From assembly GCF_014284255.1 (NCBI RefSeq), contig NZ_JACOFV010000001.1:124001-188000 (forward strand): DNA of 64,000 nt. The letters run 5' to 3'. The number at the start of each line of letters is the position of its first letter. The stretch's first letter is position 1. The translations under genes were made by a program, and so were the position numbers. Shown here piece after piece: positions 26,663 to 35,983 of this stretch. The DNA is from Cognatundibacterium jejuense (GTDB taxonomy: Bacteria; Pseudomonadota; Gammaproteobacteria; Burkholderiales; Burkholderiaceae_D). The notes under the pieces are model-generated. The model searched no databases, was not told the origin of the DNA, and was given only the letters and a program-made list of their open reading frames with translations.

Positions 26663-27118
26663 ATGAGTCACAAAATTGCATACCGCAATTTGCCACAATT
26701 GTTTTTAAAAGCGCGTGGAAATTTGATGGTGCATTTCAAGCCCATCCTTGGTCATTTTGGCCTCACAGATCAGCAATGGCGCATCTTGCGGGTGTTGGAC
26801 GAGTACGGGCAACTGGAGCCACGAGAGCTATGTGATTTGTGCCAGATTTCCAGTCCAAGCATGGCTGGCGTGTTAAAGCGCATGGAGGAGTTGGACATGA
26901 TACGGCGCAGCCCAGTCAGTGGCGATCAGCGCCGCGTTTCCATAGGATTGTCTGCTTCGGGAGATGTATTGATGACTGAAATGGCGCCACTGATCGATTT
27001 GCAATACAAGCACATAGAGCAAAGCTTTGGTCTGGAAGCAATGAACGAATTGGTTGCGACGCTGGAGAAGTTTAATGCAGCAGCTGAGGAAACGGTTGAG
27101 CATGTGGAGCTCAAGTAA
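26663..27118 (+). CDS. hpaR: MarR-family regulator, HpaR-like
   Basis: 151 residues from ATG 26663 with AGGAG upstream; an in-frame TTG at 26639 is rejected. Winged-helix MarR fold with LTDQQWRILRVLDEYG, recognition region ISSPSMAGVLKRMEELDMIRRSPVSGDQRRVSIGL. This matches HpaR, which represses homoprotocatechuate degradation genes. No hpa genes are in the window, so the role is uncertain and the symbol rests on resemblance only. The palindrome upstream may be its operator. Confidence 0.8.
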   Translation: MSHKIAYRNLPQLFLKARGNLMVHFKPILGHFGLTDQQWRILRVLDEYGQLEPRELCDLCQISSPSMAGVLKRMEELDMIRRSPVSGDQRRVSIGLSASGDVLMTEMAPLIDLQYKHIEQSFGLEAMNELVATLEKFNAAAEETVEHVELK

Positions 27119-27412
27119 ATAATTTCATTTTAGAAATTTCCTCCGGAAGTGTCATTTGAGCGGGCGCAAGGATCCACGCGAAGCAGTGTCGTAAAAAGCA
27201 AGATTTTGTGAGATGCGTACGGGGATGGATGGACATCAGGAGTAAAAGGCACTACATTAGAACTTATGCAAGAAAGCCCGAACTGGCTCGAATAGATGTA
27301 AGCGCCAATCTATGGGTTGCACGTGTTTTGCTTCAAGTCTTGCCTGAGCCTTGCTCAAAAATCTGCGAAATTCTTATTGTTTTTGCGTGCCACTAACTGC
27401 CAGGGGAATATT
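27119..27412. other. 294-bp gap before the DHH phosphoesterase gene
   Basis: An open frame at 27208-27396 has no motif, and the ribosome-binding site for the next gene is at 27402-27407. I see no gene. Confidence 0.4.
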
Positions 27413-28351
27413 ATGTCTACTGAAGTTAAGAAGTTCCGACTCATTACTCGCAGTGACTTTGACGGATTGGTTTGCGCCGTGCTGTTAAAGCACCTCAATA
27501 TGATTGACGAGATCTTGTTTGTCCATCCTAAGGATATGCAGGATGGTAAGGTCACTGTCACCAGTAACGACATTAGTACCAACTTACCTTACGTTGCAGG
27601 CGTTCATATCGCCTTTGATCACCACTCATCTGAAACCATCCGCAATAGCGGTGAGCGCACTAACCATGTGATTGACCCTGACGCACCTTCTGCTGCGCGG
27701 GTCGTTTATAACTATTACGGCGGTTTAAAGGCCTTCCCAAAATCTTGGGATGAAATGATGGCTGCAGTCGATAAAGGTGACTCAGCCCAGTTTAATCGCG
27801 AAGAAGTCCTGCATCCCAAAGAATGGGATTTGTTGAATTTTTTAATGGACGCCCGCACGGGGTTGGGGCGTTTTCGTGAATTCAGAATTTCAAATTATGC
27901 CTTGATGATGGAATTGATCGACCTATGTAAGTCGCAATCCATCGCTGAAATTATGCAACATCCCGATGTGAAAGAGCGGGTGGATTTGTATGCAGAGCAC
28001 CAGGAAAAATGCAAAGAGCAGATTTTGCGTTGCTCGAAGATCCATCACAATCTGGTCGTTTTGGATTTACGGAACGAGCCGATTATTTATGCTGGTAACA
28101 GATTTTTAATCTATGCGCTTTTCCCTCACATTAACATCTCCATTCATGTCCTGTGGGGATTGAAAAACCAAAATACCGTCTTTGCAACTGGTAAATCAAT
28201 ACTAAATCGCAGTTCAAAAACCAATATTGGCGCGTTGATGTTGGAGTACGGTGGTGGTGGGCATGAAAATGCGGGTACTTGTCAGATCGAGAATGATTTG
28301 ATGGAAGATGTTTTGTCGGCACTGGTCCATAGGATCAATGCGGATGGGTAG
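27413..28351 (+). CDS. DHH-family phosphoesterase (exopolyphosphatase/nanoRNase-like)
   Basis: 312 residues from ATG 27413 with AGGGGA upstream; a longer frame from 27317 lacks support. DHH motifs in order: RSDFDGLVCA, FDHHSSET, DPDAPSAARVVY and AAVDKGDS. The C-terminal DHHA1-like domain ends YGGGGHENAGTCQI. The family includes polyphosphatases, oligoribonucleases and c-di-NMP phosphodiesterases; the substrate here is unresolved. Stands alone. Confidence 0.88.
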   Translation: MSTEVKKFRLITRSDFDGLVCAVLLKHLNMIDEILFVHPKDMQDGKVTVTSNDISTNLPYVAGVHIAFDHHSSETIRNSGERTNHVIDPDAPSAARVVYNYYGGLKAFPKSWDEMMAAVDKGDSAQFNREEVLHPKEWDLLNFLMDARTGLGRFREFRISNYALMMELIDLCKSQSIAEIMQHPDVKERVDLYAEHQEKCKEQILRCSKIHHNLVVLDLRNEPIIYAGNRFLIYALFPHINISIHVLWGLKNQNTVFATGKSILNRSSKTNIGALMLEYGGGGHENAGTCQIENDLMEDVLSALVHRINADG

Positions 28352-28581
28352 CGCGCTTGTTGTTTTTTTGGACGGGAGGGGGCGTTGATTGTTTAGCGAT
28401 TGCGATTGTTTTGTGTTTGCTCGCAGAATCAATTTTTTGTCGATATATTTTATTATCACAAAAGTGCTTGTAAAAGTATTGAAGTGTTGTGTAAAAATTC
28501 TATAAAGAGTTTTTTTGTTAAGTACTATTGAAATTGATGTCAGATTCGCCTACTGTGCAATGCAACAAAAAACAATAAGGT

Positions 28582-30471
28582 ATGCAATTGGAAAATCATC
28601 AGGATCACACTAAAAGCAGTCTCGCTGCTTTATCACTTGCCGCTATCGGGATCGTTTATGGCGATATTGGCACTAGTCCTCTCTATACAATAAAAGAAGT
28701 ATTCTCCCCGGAACACGGTCTCGAGCTCAATGAATTCAACATCTTCGGTGTTATTTCATTGATCTGTTGGGGGCTAATTATCATCGTAGCATTGAAATAC
28801 GTTACGCTGATTCTGCGAGCCGATAATCGAGGCGAAGGCGGTATCATGGCGCTGACAGCGTTGGCGCTTGAGTCGGTTGGAAAATCTTCAAAGCTCCATT
28901 TAACCCTATTTGTACTTGGTTTGTTTGGCGCAGCCTTGTTTTATGGCGATGGCGTGATCACGCCGGCCGTCTCTGTGCTCTCTGCGATTGAGGGGCTGGA
29001 GGTGGCGACCCCGGCTTTTGGCCCTTATGTGGTACCAATCACAGTAGTGGTCATTGTTGCGTTGTACGCAGTTCAGTACAAAGGTACTGCCGGGATTGGA
29101 AATTGGTTTGGCCCGATTATGTTGATTTGGTTTATTGCGCTGGCGGTGATGGGTGTTTATAACATCGCGAAAGATCCGGCGATTATCGGTGCTTTAAACC
29201 CCATGCATTCGATACGCTTCATGCAGGTGCATGGTTGGGTTGCATTTTTGGCTTTGGGTGCTGTTGTGCTGGCGTTTACTGGCGCTGAGGCGCTGTACGC
29301 GGATATGGGCCATTTCGGTAGTCAACCTATTCGTACCGCATGGTTTTTCGTGGTATTTCCGGCGCTGGGTTTGAATTATCTGGGGCAGGGGGCTTTGTTG
29401 ATTGTTAATCCTGCTGCAGTGAGTAACCCGTTCTACCAGCAGTTGGGGGCTTGGAGTATTTACCCCTTAGTCGTCATCTCTGCGGTAGCGACGGTGATTG
29501 CTTCTCAGGCGACGATTTCCGGGACATTCTCAATGACAAAGCAGGCGATTTCTCTTGGAATTATGCCGCGTATGCAAATCATTCATACATCGGCGAAAGA
29601 AATTGGCCAAATTTATATTCCTGCAGTTAACTGGGCGCAGTTGGTCGTCGTTGTTGCCGCGGTTATTGGATTTGGTTCTTCTTCAAATCTTGCGTCTGCT
29701 TACGGTATCGCAGTGACTGGCACAATGTTAGTAACCTCGTTGCTTACTTTTTTTGTGATTCGCTACGGTTGGAAATACAATCCACTGTTGTGCTTCCTGG
29801 CGACTGGCTTTTTTGTGATGATTGATTTGGCGCTGTTTTCAGCCAATGCTTTGAAAATCTTTCACGGTGGTTGGTTCCCGCTGGTTTTGGGTGTGGTCAT
29901 GTTTGTTGTGATGATGACTTGGAAGCGTGGTCGTGAATTGGTGTTTAACAATCTCAAAAAGCATGCGATTCCTTTGAATGACTTTTTGGAATCCTTGTTT
30001 GTTTCGCCACCGCAGCGTGTCGCGGGTACCGCTATTTTCTTGCGCGGTGAAGCTGATGGTGTGCCACATGCTTTACTGCATAACTTATCGCACAACAAGA
30101 TTTTGCATGAAAGAGTGATTTTCTTAACTTTGCATAATCAAGAAATCCCTTGGGTTCCAGTGGCTGATCGTGTGCAGTTGACTGATCTTGGACATAATTG
30201 TTTCCAGGTGGACGTGAAATATGGCTTCAAGAATGAGCCTGATATTCCAAAAGCGCTGGATCTTTGTGCATCCAAAGGCTTAACATTCGAGCCGCTTGAA
30301 ACTTCTTATTTCATTTCCAGACAGACTATCGTTTCCAAACCAGAGCGCGGCATGGCATTGTGGCGCGAGTGGTTGTTTGTGACCATGTCACGCAATTCGC
30401 GTGATGCCGCGGACTACTATCGCATTCCAACTAATCGCGTGATTGAAGTGGGTTCGCAGGTCGAAATCTAA
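28582..30471 (+). CDS. kup: Low-affinity potassium transport system protein Kup
   Basis: 629 residues, usual length. The N-terminal signature is ALSLAAIGIVYGDIGTSPLYTIKEVF, followed by RADNRGEGGIMAL, FYGDGVITPAVSVLSAIEGLEVATP and about twelve membrane segments, with a hydrophilic C-terminal domain. Proton-coupled potassium uptake at the inner membrane. TAAGG precedes the ATG. Confidence 0.96.
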   Translation: MQLENHQDHTKSSLAALSLAAIGIVYGDIGTSPLYTIKEVFSPEHGLELNEFNIFGVISLICWGLIIIVALKYVTLILRADNRGEGGIMALTALALESVGKSSKLHLTLFVLGLFGAALFYGDGVITPAVSVLSAIEGLEVATPAFGPYVVPITVVVIVALYAVQYKGTAGIGNWFGPIMLIWFIALAVMGVYNIAKDPAIIGALNPMHSIRFMQVHGWVAFLALGAVVLAFTGAEALYADMGHFGSQPIRTAWFFVVFPALGLNYLGQGALLIVNPAAVSNPFYQQLGAWSIYPLVVISAVATVIASQATISGTFSMTKQAISLGIMPRMQIIHTSAKEIGQIYIPAVNWAQLVVVVAAVIGFGSSSNLASAYGIAVTGTMLVTSLLTFFVIRYGWKYNPLLCFLATGFFVMIDLALFSANALKIFHGGWFPLVLGVVMFVVMMTWKRGRELVFNNLKKHAIPLNDFLESLFVSPPQRVAGTAIFLRGEADGVPHALLHNLSHNKILHERVIFLTLHNQEIPWVPVADRVQLTDLGHNCFQVDVKYGFKNEPDIPKALDLCASKGLTFEPLETSYFISRQTIVSKPERGMALWREWLFVTMSRNSRDAADYYRIPTNRVIEVGSQVEI

Positions 30472-30527
30472 AACTTTGGTATGGGGGCTTATCAAATCAA
30501 AACCCCTGTGCTATAATTTTGTTTTTC

Positions 30528-30604
30528 GCGGCTGTAGCTCAGCTGGATAGAGTACTTGGCTACGAACCAAGGGGTCGTGGGTTCGATTCCTGCCAGCCGC
30601 ACCA
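30528..30604 (+). tRNA. tRNA-Arg (anticodon ACG), copy 1
   Basis: 77 bases with encoded CCA. Acceptor GCGGCTG / CAGCCGC, anticodon loop CTACGAA, T-loop GTTCGATTC. ACG (read as inosine-CG) decodes CGU, CGC and CGA. TATAAT at 30512-30517 is a promoter candidate. Confidence 0.97.
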
Positions 30605-30609
30605 GATTC

Positions 30610-30641
30610 AAGGGACTAGATGCAAATCTAGTCCCTTTTTT
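30610..30641 (+). terminator. Terminator of tRNA-Arg copy 1
   Basis: AAGGGACTAGAT and ATCTAGTCCCTT, loop GCAA, followed by T-run. Confidence 0.93.
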
Positions 30642-30848
30642 CTTTTTGTGTTTTTGATTTCCGTATTTGTGATCCTTTGCTGAGAGTATTTGCGAGTCGG
30701 TTGCTTCTTGCTGGTGCTTTTGTATAAATATTTTGGTGCTGTTTACTTAAGTGTTTCCAATCCTTTTGAGGTTTCAGTAAGCTTTTCCAAAGTTTTTGCG
30801 CTAAGGGGCTTCTCACGAGTGCTTGGGTTTGCTATAATTTTGTTCTTC

Positions 30849-30925
30849 GCGGCTGTAGCTCAGCTGGATAGAGTACTTGGCTACGAACCAAGGGGTCGTG
30901 GGTTCGATTCCTGCCAGCCGCACCA
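30849..30925 (+). tRNA. tRNA-Arg (anticodon ACG), copy 2
   Basis: Identical in all 77 bases to the first copy, 321 bp downstream, with its own TATAAT at 30833-30838 and own terminator. Confidence 0.97.
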
Positions 30926-30930
30926 GATTC

Positions 30931-30962
30931 AAGGGACTAGATGAAAATCTAGTCCCTTTTTT
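30931..30962 (+). terminator. Terminator of tRNA-Arg copy 2
   Basis: Same stem as copy 1 with loop GAAA. Confidence 0.93.
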
Positions 30963-30992
30963 CTTTTTTAGTTCAGAATTAAACGGGGCAAT

Positions 30993-31026
30993 AAAAAGCC
31001 GCCAAAGTGTCATTGGCGGCTTTTGT
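30993..31026. terminator. Bidirectional terminator between tRNA-Arg and thioredoxin-like gene
   Basis: AAAAGCCGCCAA and TTGGCGGCTTTT; A/T runs on both sides fit transcription from either direction. Confidence 0.85.
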
Positions 31027-31046
31027 TTTTAAGTCGGAGGTAGTGT

Positions 31047-31457
31047 TCATTCGGTCAAGATTAGTTGCCTGAGACTCCAATCCTCTGGCGCTTCCTGATT
31101 GAGTGCGCTGCGCTTGATTGGACCAATTTTGATACTGTCATCGAGTGAGTTAATCAGTCTGTGCAATTGCATCGTATCTGGGAGCATCGTGCCCAGAAAA
31201 GCAACTTGATCGAGATGTTGTATCAAAATGGTAGGGAAGTTTTCAATTTCTATTTCTTCTACCAGATGCGCACAGTCTTCTATATCTATCCAGGTAAAAC
31301 ATTTATCCGGATGTTGTGCCGCTAATTGGTTGAATGCGGAGCGATAAGCGGTGCAGGTGTCGCACCAGGCAGCGCACAGGCAGGCGACCAGCCAATTTTT
31401 GTTGGCGAGTTGGGTTTGCACCTGTTTCAGGTCATCGGAGTGGGTATAAGCAGTCAT
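31047..31457 (-). CDS. Thioredoxin-like protein
   Basis: 136 residues. Active site W31-C32-D33-T34-C35 inside CLCAAWCDTCTAY, and cis-Pro-type segment IENFPTILI. Cytosolic (no signal peptide). The CxxC is the variant CDTC rather than CGPC, so it may serve a special redox role. Divergent from tsaB, 72 bp apart. Confidence 0.85.
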   Translation of the reverse strand: MTAYTHSDDLKQVQTQLANKNWLVACLCAAWCDTCTAYRSAFNQLAAQHPDKCFTWIDIEDCAHLVEEIEIENFPTILIQHLDQVAFLGTMLPDTMQLHRLINSLDDSIKIGPIKRSALNQEAPEDWSLRQLILTE

Positions 31458-31529
31458 TTTTCAATTTTAACCTATCCAAGCGCTTGAGAATTCAGCCTTG
31501 TTGAGCGGTGAACACGGTAAAATACGTTC

Positions 31530-32219
31530 ATGACTACGATTTTAGCAATAGAAACTACGACAGAACTCGCTTCAGCAGCTTTGTTTGTTGAAGATCAGAT
31601 GTTCGTACGCGAATTATCCGGCGTTCAGACACATTCTCAGGGAATTTTACCGGCACTGCAAAGTCTGCTCGCAGAGGGGGGTGTTGCTTTAAGCGATTGC
31701 GATGCGATCGCCTTTGGCTGTGGGCCTGGTGCTTTCACTGGTATACGAACCGCCTGCGGGGTTGTGCAGGGTCTGGCATTTGGCGCAGATATTGGCGTGA
31801 TGCCGGTGGTGAGTCTGCATGCAATGGCTTTAGCGGCGGCTGAAAACAGCAGCGTGAACGATTTCGTGTGCGTGCTTGACGCCCGTATGAGCGAGGTATA
31901 TTGGGCGCATTACCAATTGAATGGCGATGCCTGGACAGAAATGAGTCCACCTACTTTATCGAAGCTCGACGATATTCAAGTCTCTGAGCAGCATGCACAC
32001 GCCCTCGTGGTGTTGGGTAATGGCTTGGTGTTGCCATCGCAATTACAATCACACACTTCTGTGCAATTAATGCCGCATGCAAGACAAGTAGCGCAATTAG
32101 GCTTGCGGGGTTTTAAGGCGGGTTCGTGCGTCTCGCCTGAAGACGCGCAGCCTTTGTATTTGCGTAATAAAATTGCATTGACGACCGCCGAACGGGCAAT
32201 TGCAAAAGAAGCGCAGTAA
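31530..32219 (+). CDS. tsaB: tRNA threonylcarbamoyladenosine biosynthesis protein TsaB
   Basis: 229 residues. ASKHA fold: ILAIETTTELASAAL at the start, then the marker GPGAFTGIRTACGVVQGLA. With TsaD and TsaE it makes t6A37 of ANN-decoding tRNAs. First gene of a probable operon with rimI, which often neighbours tsaB. Confidence 0.94.
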   Translation: MTTILAIETTTELASAALFVEDQMFVRELSGVQTHSQGILPALQSLLAEGGVALSDCDAIAFGCGPGAFTGIRTACGVVQGLAFGADIGVMPVVSLHAMALAAAENSSVNDFVCVLDARMSEVYWAHYQLNGDAWTEMSPPTLSKLDDIQVSEQHAHALVVLGNGLVLPSQLQSHTSVQLMPHARQVAQLGLRGFKAGSCVSPEDAQPLYLRNKIALTTAERAIAKEAQ

Positions 32220-32286
32220 TCGAATTATTTATAGAACAGAACTGACGTGAAAAGATCGAAAGTGGTGATTTTCCGGTGGAATATAT

Positions 32287-32733
32287 ATGCATGAATTTGT
32301 AAGGCTGGGATTTGCAGATATTGATCAGATTCTCTCTATTGAGGAGGCGGTTTATTCGCACCCTTGGACGCGCGGTAATTTTTCAGATTCCTTGATGAAT
32401 GGCCATGACGCGTTTGGTTTGCGTGATGAGTCCAGTCAGATCATCGCCTATTTTTTGGTGATGCCAGTGGTAGACGAGTTGCATCTGCTTAATTTTGCGG
32501 TCAGAACGCAAAATCAAAAACAAGGTTACGCAAGTGCGATGCTGAAATACATGCGTGAATATGCAATTGAGCATGGATATGGGTCTATCTTGCTGGAAGT
32601 AAGGCGCAGCAATTATCGCGCCATCGAAGTCTATTTGAGTGATGGTTTTGAAGAAATTGGCCGTCGCAAGGGTTATTACCCGTTGGAAGGTGATGCGCGA
32701 GAAGACGCCATAGTGATGCGGAGATTATGTTAA
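32287..32733 (+). CDS. rimI: Ribosomal protein S18-alanine N-acetyltransferase RimI
   Basis: 148 residues. GNAT fold with acetyl-CoA pyrophosphate loop QKQGYASAMLKYM and C-terminal LEVRRSNYRAIEVYLSDGFEEIGRRKGYY, which is RimI-like. It acetylates the N-terminus of S18; the S18 gene rpsR is also in this window. Its end overlaps the next start by 7 bases. Confidence 0.92.
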   Translation: MHEFVRLGFADIDQILSIEEAVYSHPWTRGNFSDSLMNGHDAFGLRDESSQIIAYFLVMPVVDELHLLNFAVRTQNQKQGYASAMLKYMREYAIEHGYGSILLEVRRSNYRAIEVYLSDGFEEIGRRKGYYPLEGDAREDAIVMRRLC

Positions 32734-33593
32734 TGCACTCGAACCAAGCGACAGTTCGGATCAAAATGTTGACTGAGATGGGAATCGGACCTGTTTGGTT
32801 GCCGCGCTATGCGGAAGCGAGCGACGAGGTGGGCGGGGTTTCTGTATTAGTTGATGCTGGACCTGTGCATATTGAGAAGTCGTCTTTTGCGGCTGTGGTA
32901 GAGCCGAGTATTGATGCAGGTGGCGAGACAAAAGTAAATGGAGCCGCATGGCTTGATGAACTCCCAACTCCTGATGCGTCAGCATTGCCATTGTCCGTGG
33001 TGCAATCAGTGTCGGAGATGGGCTGGGATGATTTAGAGCAAGCAGTCACATCATGCCGTGCTTGTGGCTTATGCGCGGGACGACAAAAAACTGTATTCGG
33101 TGTCGGCGCACGTACGGCAGCGTGGTTGTTTGTAGGTGAAGGTCCGGGATCGGAAGAGAATATTGAGGGTGTACCGTTTGTCGGCGCTGCCGGACAATTG
33201 CTCGACAATATGTTGCTTTCACTCGGTGTACGCCGTGGTGATCGCACTTATATAGCGAATGTGGTCAAGTGCAGGCCAAACGATCAGAATGGCAACGATA
33301 GGCCTCCAGTCGCTGATGAAATTGCTTCTTGCTTACCGTATTTGCAGCGGCAAATCGCTTTGATTCAACCACAAGTGATTGTGGCTTTGGGTAAAACTGC
33401 AGCGATTGCTTTAACGGGATCTGATCCTGATACGCCCGTTACACAATTGCGTAATAAAGTACATATCGTAGCCGGGATTCCTATGGTAGCAACTTATCAT
33501 CCAGCGTACCTGTTACGCAAACCAATGGAGAAGAGCAAAGCGTGGCAGGATTTATGTCTGGCTCAGCAAGCACTTGATGGAAAAGCCGCGTGA
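32727..33593 (+). CDS. Uracil-DNA glycosylase, family 4 (iron-sulfur type)
   Basis: 288 residues. A variable N-terminal ~95 residues is followed by a UDG domain with Cys110, Cys113 and Cys116 (CRACGLC), then GEGPGSEENIEGVPFVGAAGQLLD and YIANVVKCRPNDQ (a further cluster cysteine), and C-terminal motif TYHPAYLLR. Removes uracil from DNA. Start at ATG 32727 overlaps rimI. The gene's TGA overlaps the next gene's GTG. Confidence 0.9.
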   Translation: MLMHSNQATVRIKMLTEMGIGPVWLPRYAEASDEVGGVSVLVDAGPVHIEKSSFAAVVEPSIDAGGETKVNGAAWLDELPTPDASALPLSVVQSVSEMGWDDLEQAVTSCRACGLCAGRQKTVFGVGARTAAWLFVGEGPGSEENIEGVPFVGAAGQLLDNMLLSLGVRRGDRTYIANVVKCRPNDQNGNDRPPVADEIASCLPYLQRQIALIQPQVIVALGKTAAIALTGSDPDTPVTQLRNKVHIVAGIPMVATYHPAYLLRKPMEKSKAWQDLCLAQQALDGKAA

Positions 33594-34570
33594 CTTTCAC
33601 CGTGCAACAGCAATTTCATATTGAGTGGGGTGGGTTACGCGATCCGCATGTGCGCGCCTTGGCATGGTTGTTGAGCTCACCGCATCTGCTTAATAACGAT
33701 ACGCCGATCTGGAATGGCGCGAATATTGCGCCGGCTTTGCCGGGTGCATCTGGTTTAAGTGATTTTTTGTATGCGCTTGATCGAGATCCTGCCGCTTTGT
33801 ATGCGGCCTTAGCCCTACATCCAACCAGGCGTTTGGGCTTATATGCTGAAGCACTGTTAGCTTTTTATCTGTCGCAGTTGAGCAATTTGTATGCGCATGG
33901 CTTGCAAATTCACGATGAAAAATCGCGGACGATCGGCGAGTTTGATTTTTTGGTGCAGAACGGTCAAAGTCTCAGTCACTGGGAGCTTGCGACTAAATTT
34001 TATCTCTTCTTTCAAAACGACATTTTCGAGTCCGATAGCAAACATGCGGATTTATTCGATTATCTAGGCCCAAATCTAGCCGATACGCTAGGTGCTAAGA
34101 TGCACAAGATTGTGAATCAACAATTGCGTCTGAGTGAGCACCCGCAAGCGCGCGTTCAATTGCCATTTCCTGTTGCTACTGCTCAAGCTTTGATCAAGGG
34201 CTGGTTGTTTTACCGTAAACCCTTAGCACTTGATGTAGCAAATCTGGTGGATGGCGTCGCAGCGGATCATTGTCGTGGCTACATCTGGCAAATGAGCGAT
34301 TTTTACGATATGAAGGATTTTTCTGGTGTCATACTTGATCTCCTGATGTGGCTGGCGCCGGTTCAGCTCTCTGCCCACAAAGTTTTCAGTAAAGACCAGT
34401 TAATTGAACAAGTTGGAGTGCAATTTACGCTCGTTAAAACACCAGTCGTGCTGGCGATCACCGAAATGCAAAATGGCTATGCGAGAGAGGTTTGCCGCGG
34501 CATGGTTGTGCCTGATAATTGGTGGCAGCAGGCGGTTGATGCAAGAAAGCGCTTAGCGCCTCTTGCTTGA
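33590..34570 (+). CDS. DUF1853 family protein, possible nuclease fold
   Basis: 326 residues with GTG start overlapping the UDG stop (GTGA). Fits the DUF1853 family. Residues Glu87, Asp119, Glu132 and Lys136 (in EFDFLVQ...HWELATK) are arranged like the helix-Glu, Asp and E-x-K of PD-(D/E)XK nucleases, though here the last spacing is E-x3-K. Because it is the distal gene of an operon containing a DNA glycosylase, a role in DNA processing is plausible but unproven. Confidence 0.75.
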   Translation: MTFTVQQQFHIEWGGLRDPHVRALAWLLSSPHLLNNDTPIWNGANIAPALPGASGLSDFLYALDRDPAALYAALALHPTRRLGLYAEALLAFYLSQLSNLYAHGLQIHDEKSRTIGEFDFLVQNGQSLSHWELATKFYLFFQNDIFESDSKHADLFDYLGPNLADTLGAKMHKIVNQQLRLSEHPQARVQLPFPVATAQALIKGWLFYRKPLALDVANLVDGVAADHCRGYIWQMSDFYDMKDFSGVILDLLMWLAPVQLSAHKVFSKDQLIEQVGVQFTLVKTPVVLAITEMQNGYAREVCRGMVVPDNWWQQAVDARKRLAPLA

Positions 34571-34585
34571 CTACGCTTTGAAACG

Positions 34586-35848
34586 TTAATGCTTGTGTTC
34601 ACCAATTAAGGCAATGGAATCAAATTCACGCTGGTTGGCCTGGTGCTTTTTCATTACCATAAACATCGTGCTCATTACAAATCCACCGAACAACACGATC
34701 ACAACTTGAATATTCAGGTTTAGTGAAATCATGATTGCGTACACCGTCAACATCGTTAGTACGGATAAATTTTCATTAAAATTTTGTACAGCGATGGAAT
34801 GACCAGCGCTCATCAAAACATGACCACGATGCTGCAAAAGAGCGTTCATCGGAACCACAAAGAAACCTGATAACGCACCTACTAAAATGAGCAATGGGTA
34901 AGCAACTTCTTTGCTATGAACAAAAATCATGGTCATTACTACCGCGCCCATCGCGATACCCATAGGCATGACTGATAATGATTTTTTGAGCGGTACAAAT
35001 TTGGCGGCAGCACATGCGCCGATGGCAACTCCAACGGCGACGATGCCCTGCAAGATGGCTGCCTGGTTTAGTGGCATGTGCAATGAGGCTTCGGCCCATT
35101 TTAAAACGATGAATTGCAAGGTCGCACCTGCACCCCAAAACAGAGTCGTGACAGCGAGAGAAATTTGACCCAGCTTGTCTTGCCAAAGCTTCATGAAGCA
35201 ATTCGAGAAATCAGCAATCAATTGCAGGGGTTGATGTTTTTGATGCGCATAACGTGCGCCGGTGTCGGGAATTCTCAAATTAAAAATCGCAGCCAGACCA
35301 TAAAACCCGGTAATGACCGTCAATGCGGCTTCCATAGCGGTATTGATGGGTAAGTGAATCAGGGGCGATTTCATACTGAGTAGGATATCTGTCACATGTG
35401 GCGTTACTAACGCGCCACCGAGCACGGTTCCCAGAATGATAGAGCTGACAGTTAAGCCTTCAATCCAGCCATTGGCTGCTACCAAGTGTTCGGGTGGGAG
35501 TAGCTCTGTCAGGATTCCGTATTTGGCCGGTGAATACGCTGCGGCACCAAAGCCGACCACGCCGTAGGCAATCAGCGGGTGCACATGAGCAAACATGAGC
35601 GCGCAACCGGTAACCTTGATCATGTTCGTGATGAACATCACTTTCCCTTTGGGGAGTGCGTCGGCAAAAGCGCCAACAAAGGCAGCCAGCAAAACGTATG
35701 ACAATACAAAGAATAACTTGAGGAGTGGGGTCATCCAACTCGGCGAGTTCATGCTTGCAAGTAAGGCCATCGAAGTGATGAGCAATGCGTTGTCGGCCAG
35801 CGATGAAAAAAACTGTGCCGCCATAATCGTATAGAAACCGCGTTTCAT
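34586..35848 (-). CDS. lplT: Lysophospholipid transporter LplT-like (MFS)
   Basis: 420 residues, about 12 hydrophobic segments. Typical start MKRGFYTIMAAQFFSSLADNALLI and family-like APAKYGILTEL-type segment (YSPAKYGILTELLPPEHLVAANGW). LplT moves lysophosphatidylethanolamine inward for re-acylation; the usual Aas partner is not adjacent. Convergent with the DUF1853 gene. Confidence 0.88.
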   Translation of the reverse strand: MKRGFYTIMAAQFFSSLADNALLITSMALLASMNSPSWMTPLLKLFFVLSYVLLAAFVGAFADALPKGKVMFITNMIKVTGCALMFAHVHPLIAYGVVGFGAAAYSPAKYGILTELLPPEHLVAANGWIEGLTVSSIILGTVLGGALVTPHVTDILLSMKSPLIHLPINTAMEAALTVITGFYGLAAIFNLRIPDTGARYAHQKHQPLQLIADFSNCFMKLWQDKLGQISLAVTTLFWGAGATLQFIVLKWAEASLHMPLNQAAILQGIVAVGVAIGACAAAKFVPLKKSLSVMPMGIAMGAVVMTMIFVHSKEVAYPLLILVGALSGFFVVPMNALLQHRGHVLMSAGHSIAVQNFNENLSVLTMLTVYAIMISLNLNIQVVIVLFGGFVMSTMFMVMKKHQANQREFDSIALIGEHKH

Positions 35849-35983
35849 GCTTATGATTTGCCTGTTACAAAGTGTTATCGGTCAGCTTTATACCATGAAA
35901 AACTCAAAAACCATGTGAATTAGCACAAGCTTATATTTGAATACTGAGTAAAATACCAGTGTTTACTCGGTTTTTGGAAAAAT

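Larger units (their letters stand above)
30510..30647 (+). repeat. Direct repeat, copy 1: promoter element, tRNA-Arg and terminator
   Basis: 138 bp that recurs at 30831-30968 with two differences (T30524/C30845 and C30623/A30944). It contains TATAAT, the tRNA and its terminator. Copies are 321 bp apart. Confidence 0.92.
30831..30968 (+). repeat. Direct repeat, copy 2
   Basis: Second 138-bp copy, two substitutions from copy 1, none inside the tRNA. The DNA between the copies does not match. Confidence 0.92.

Noticed and set aside
27208..27396. 62-codon frame upstream of the DHH gene
   Set aside because: No good initiation site; composition unlike the genes around it.
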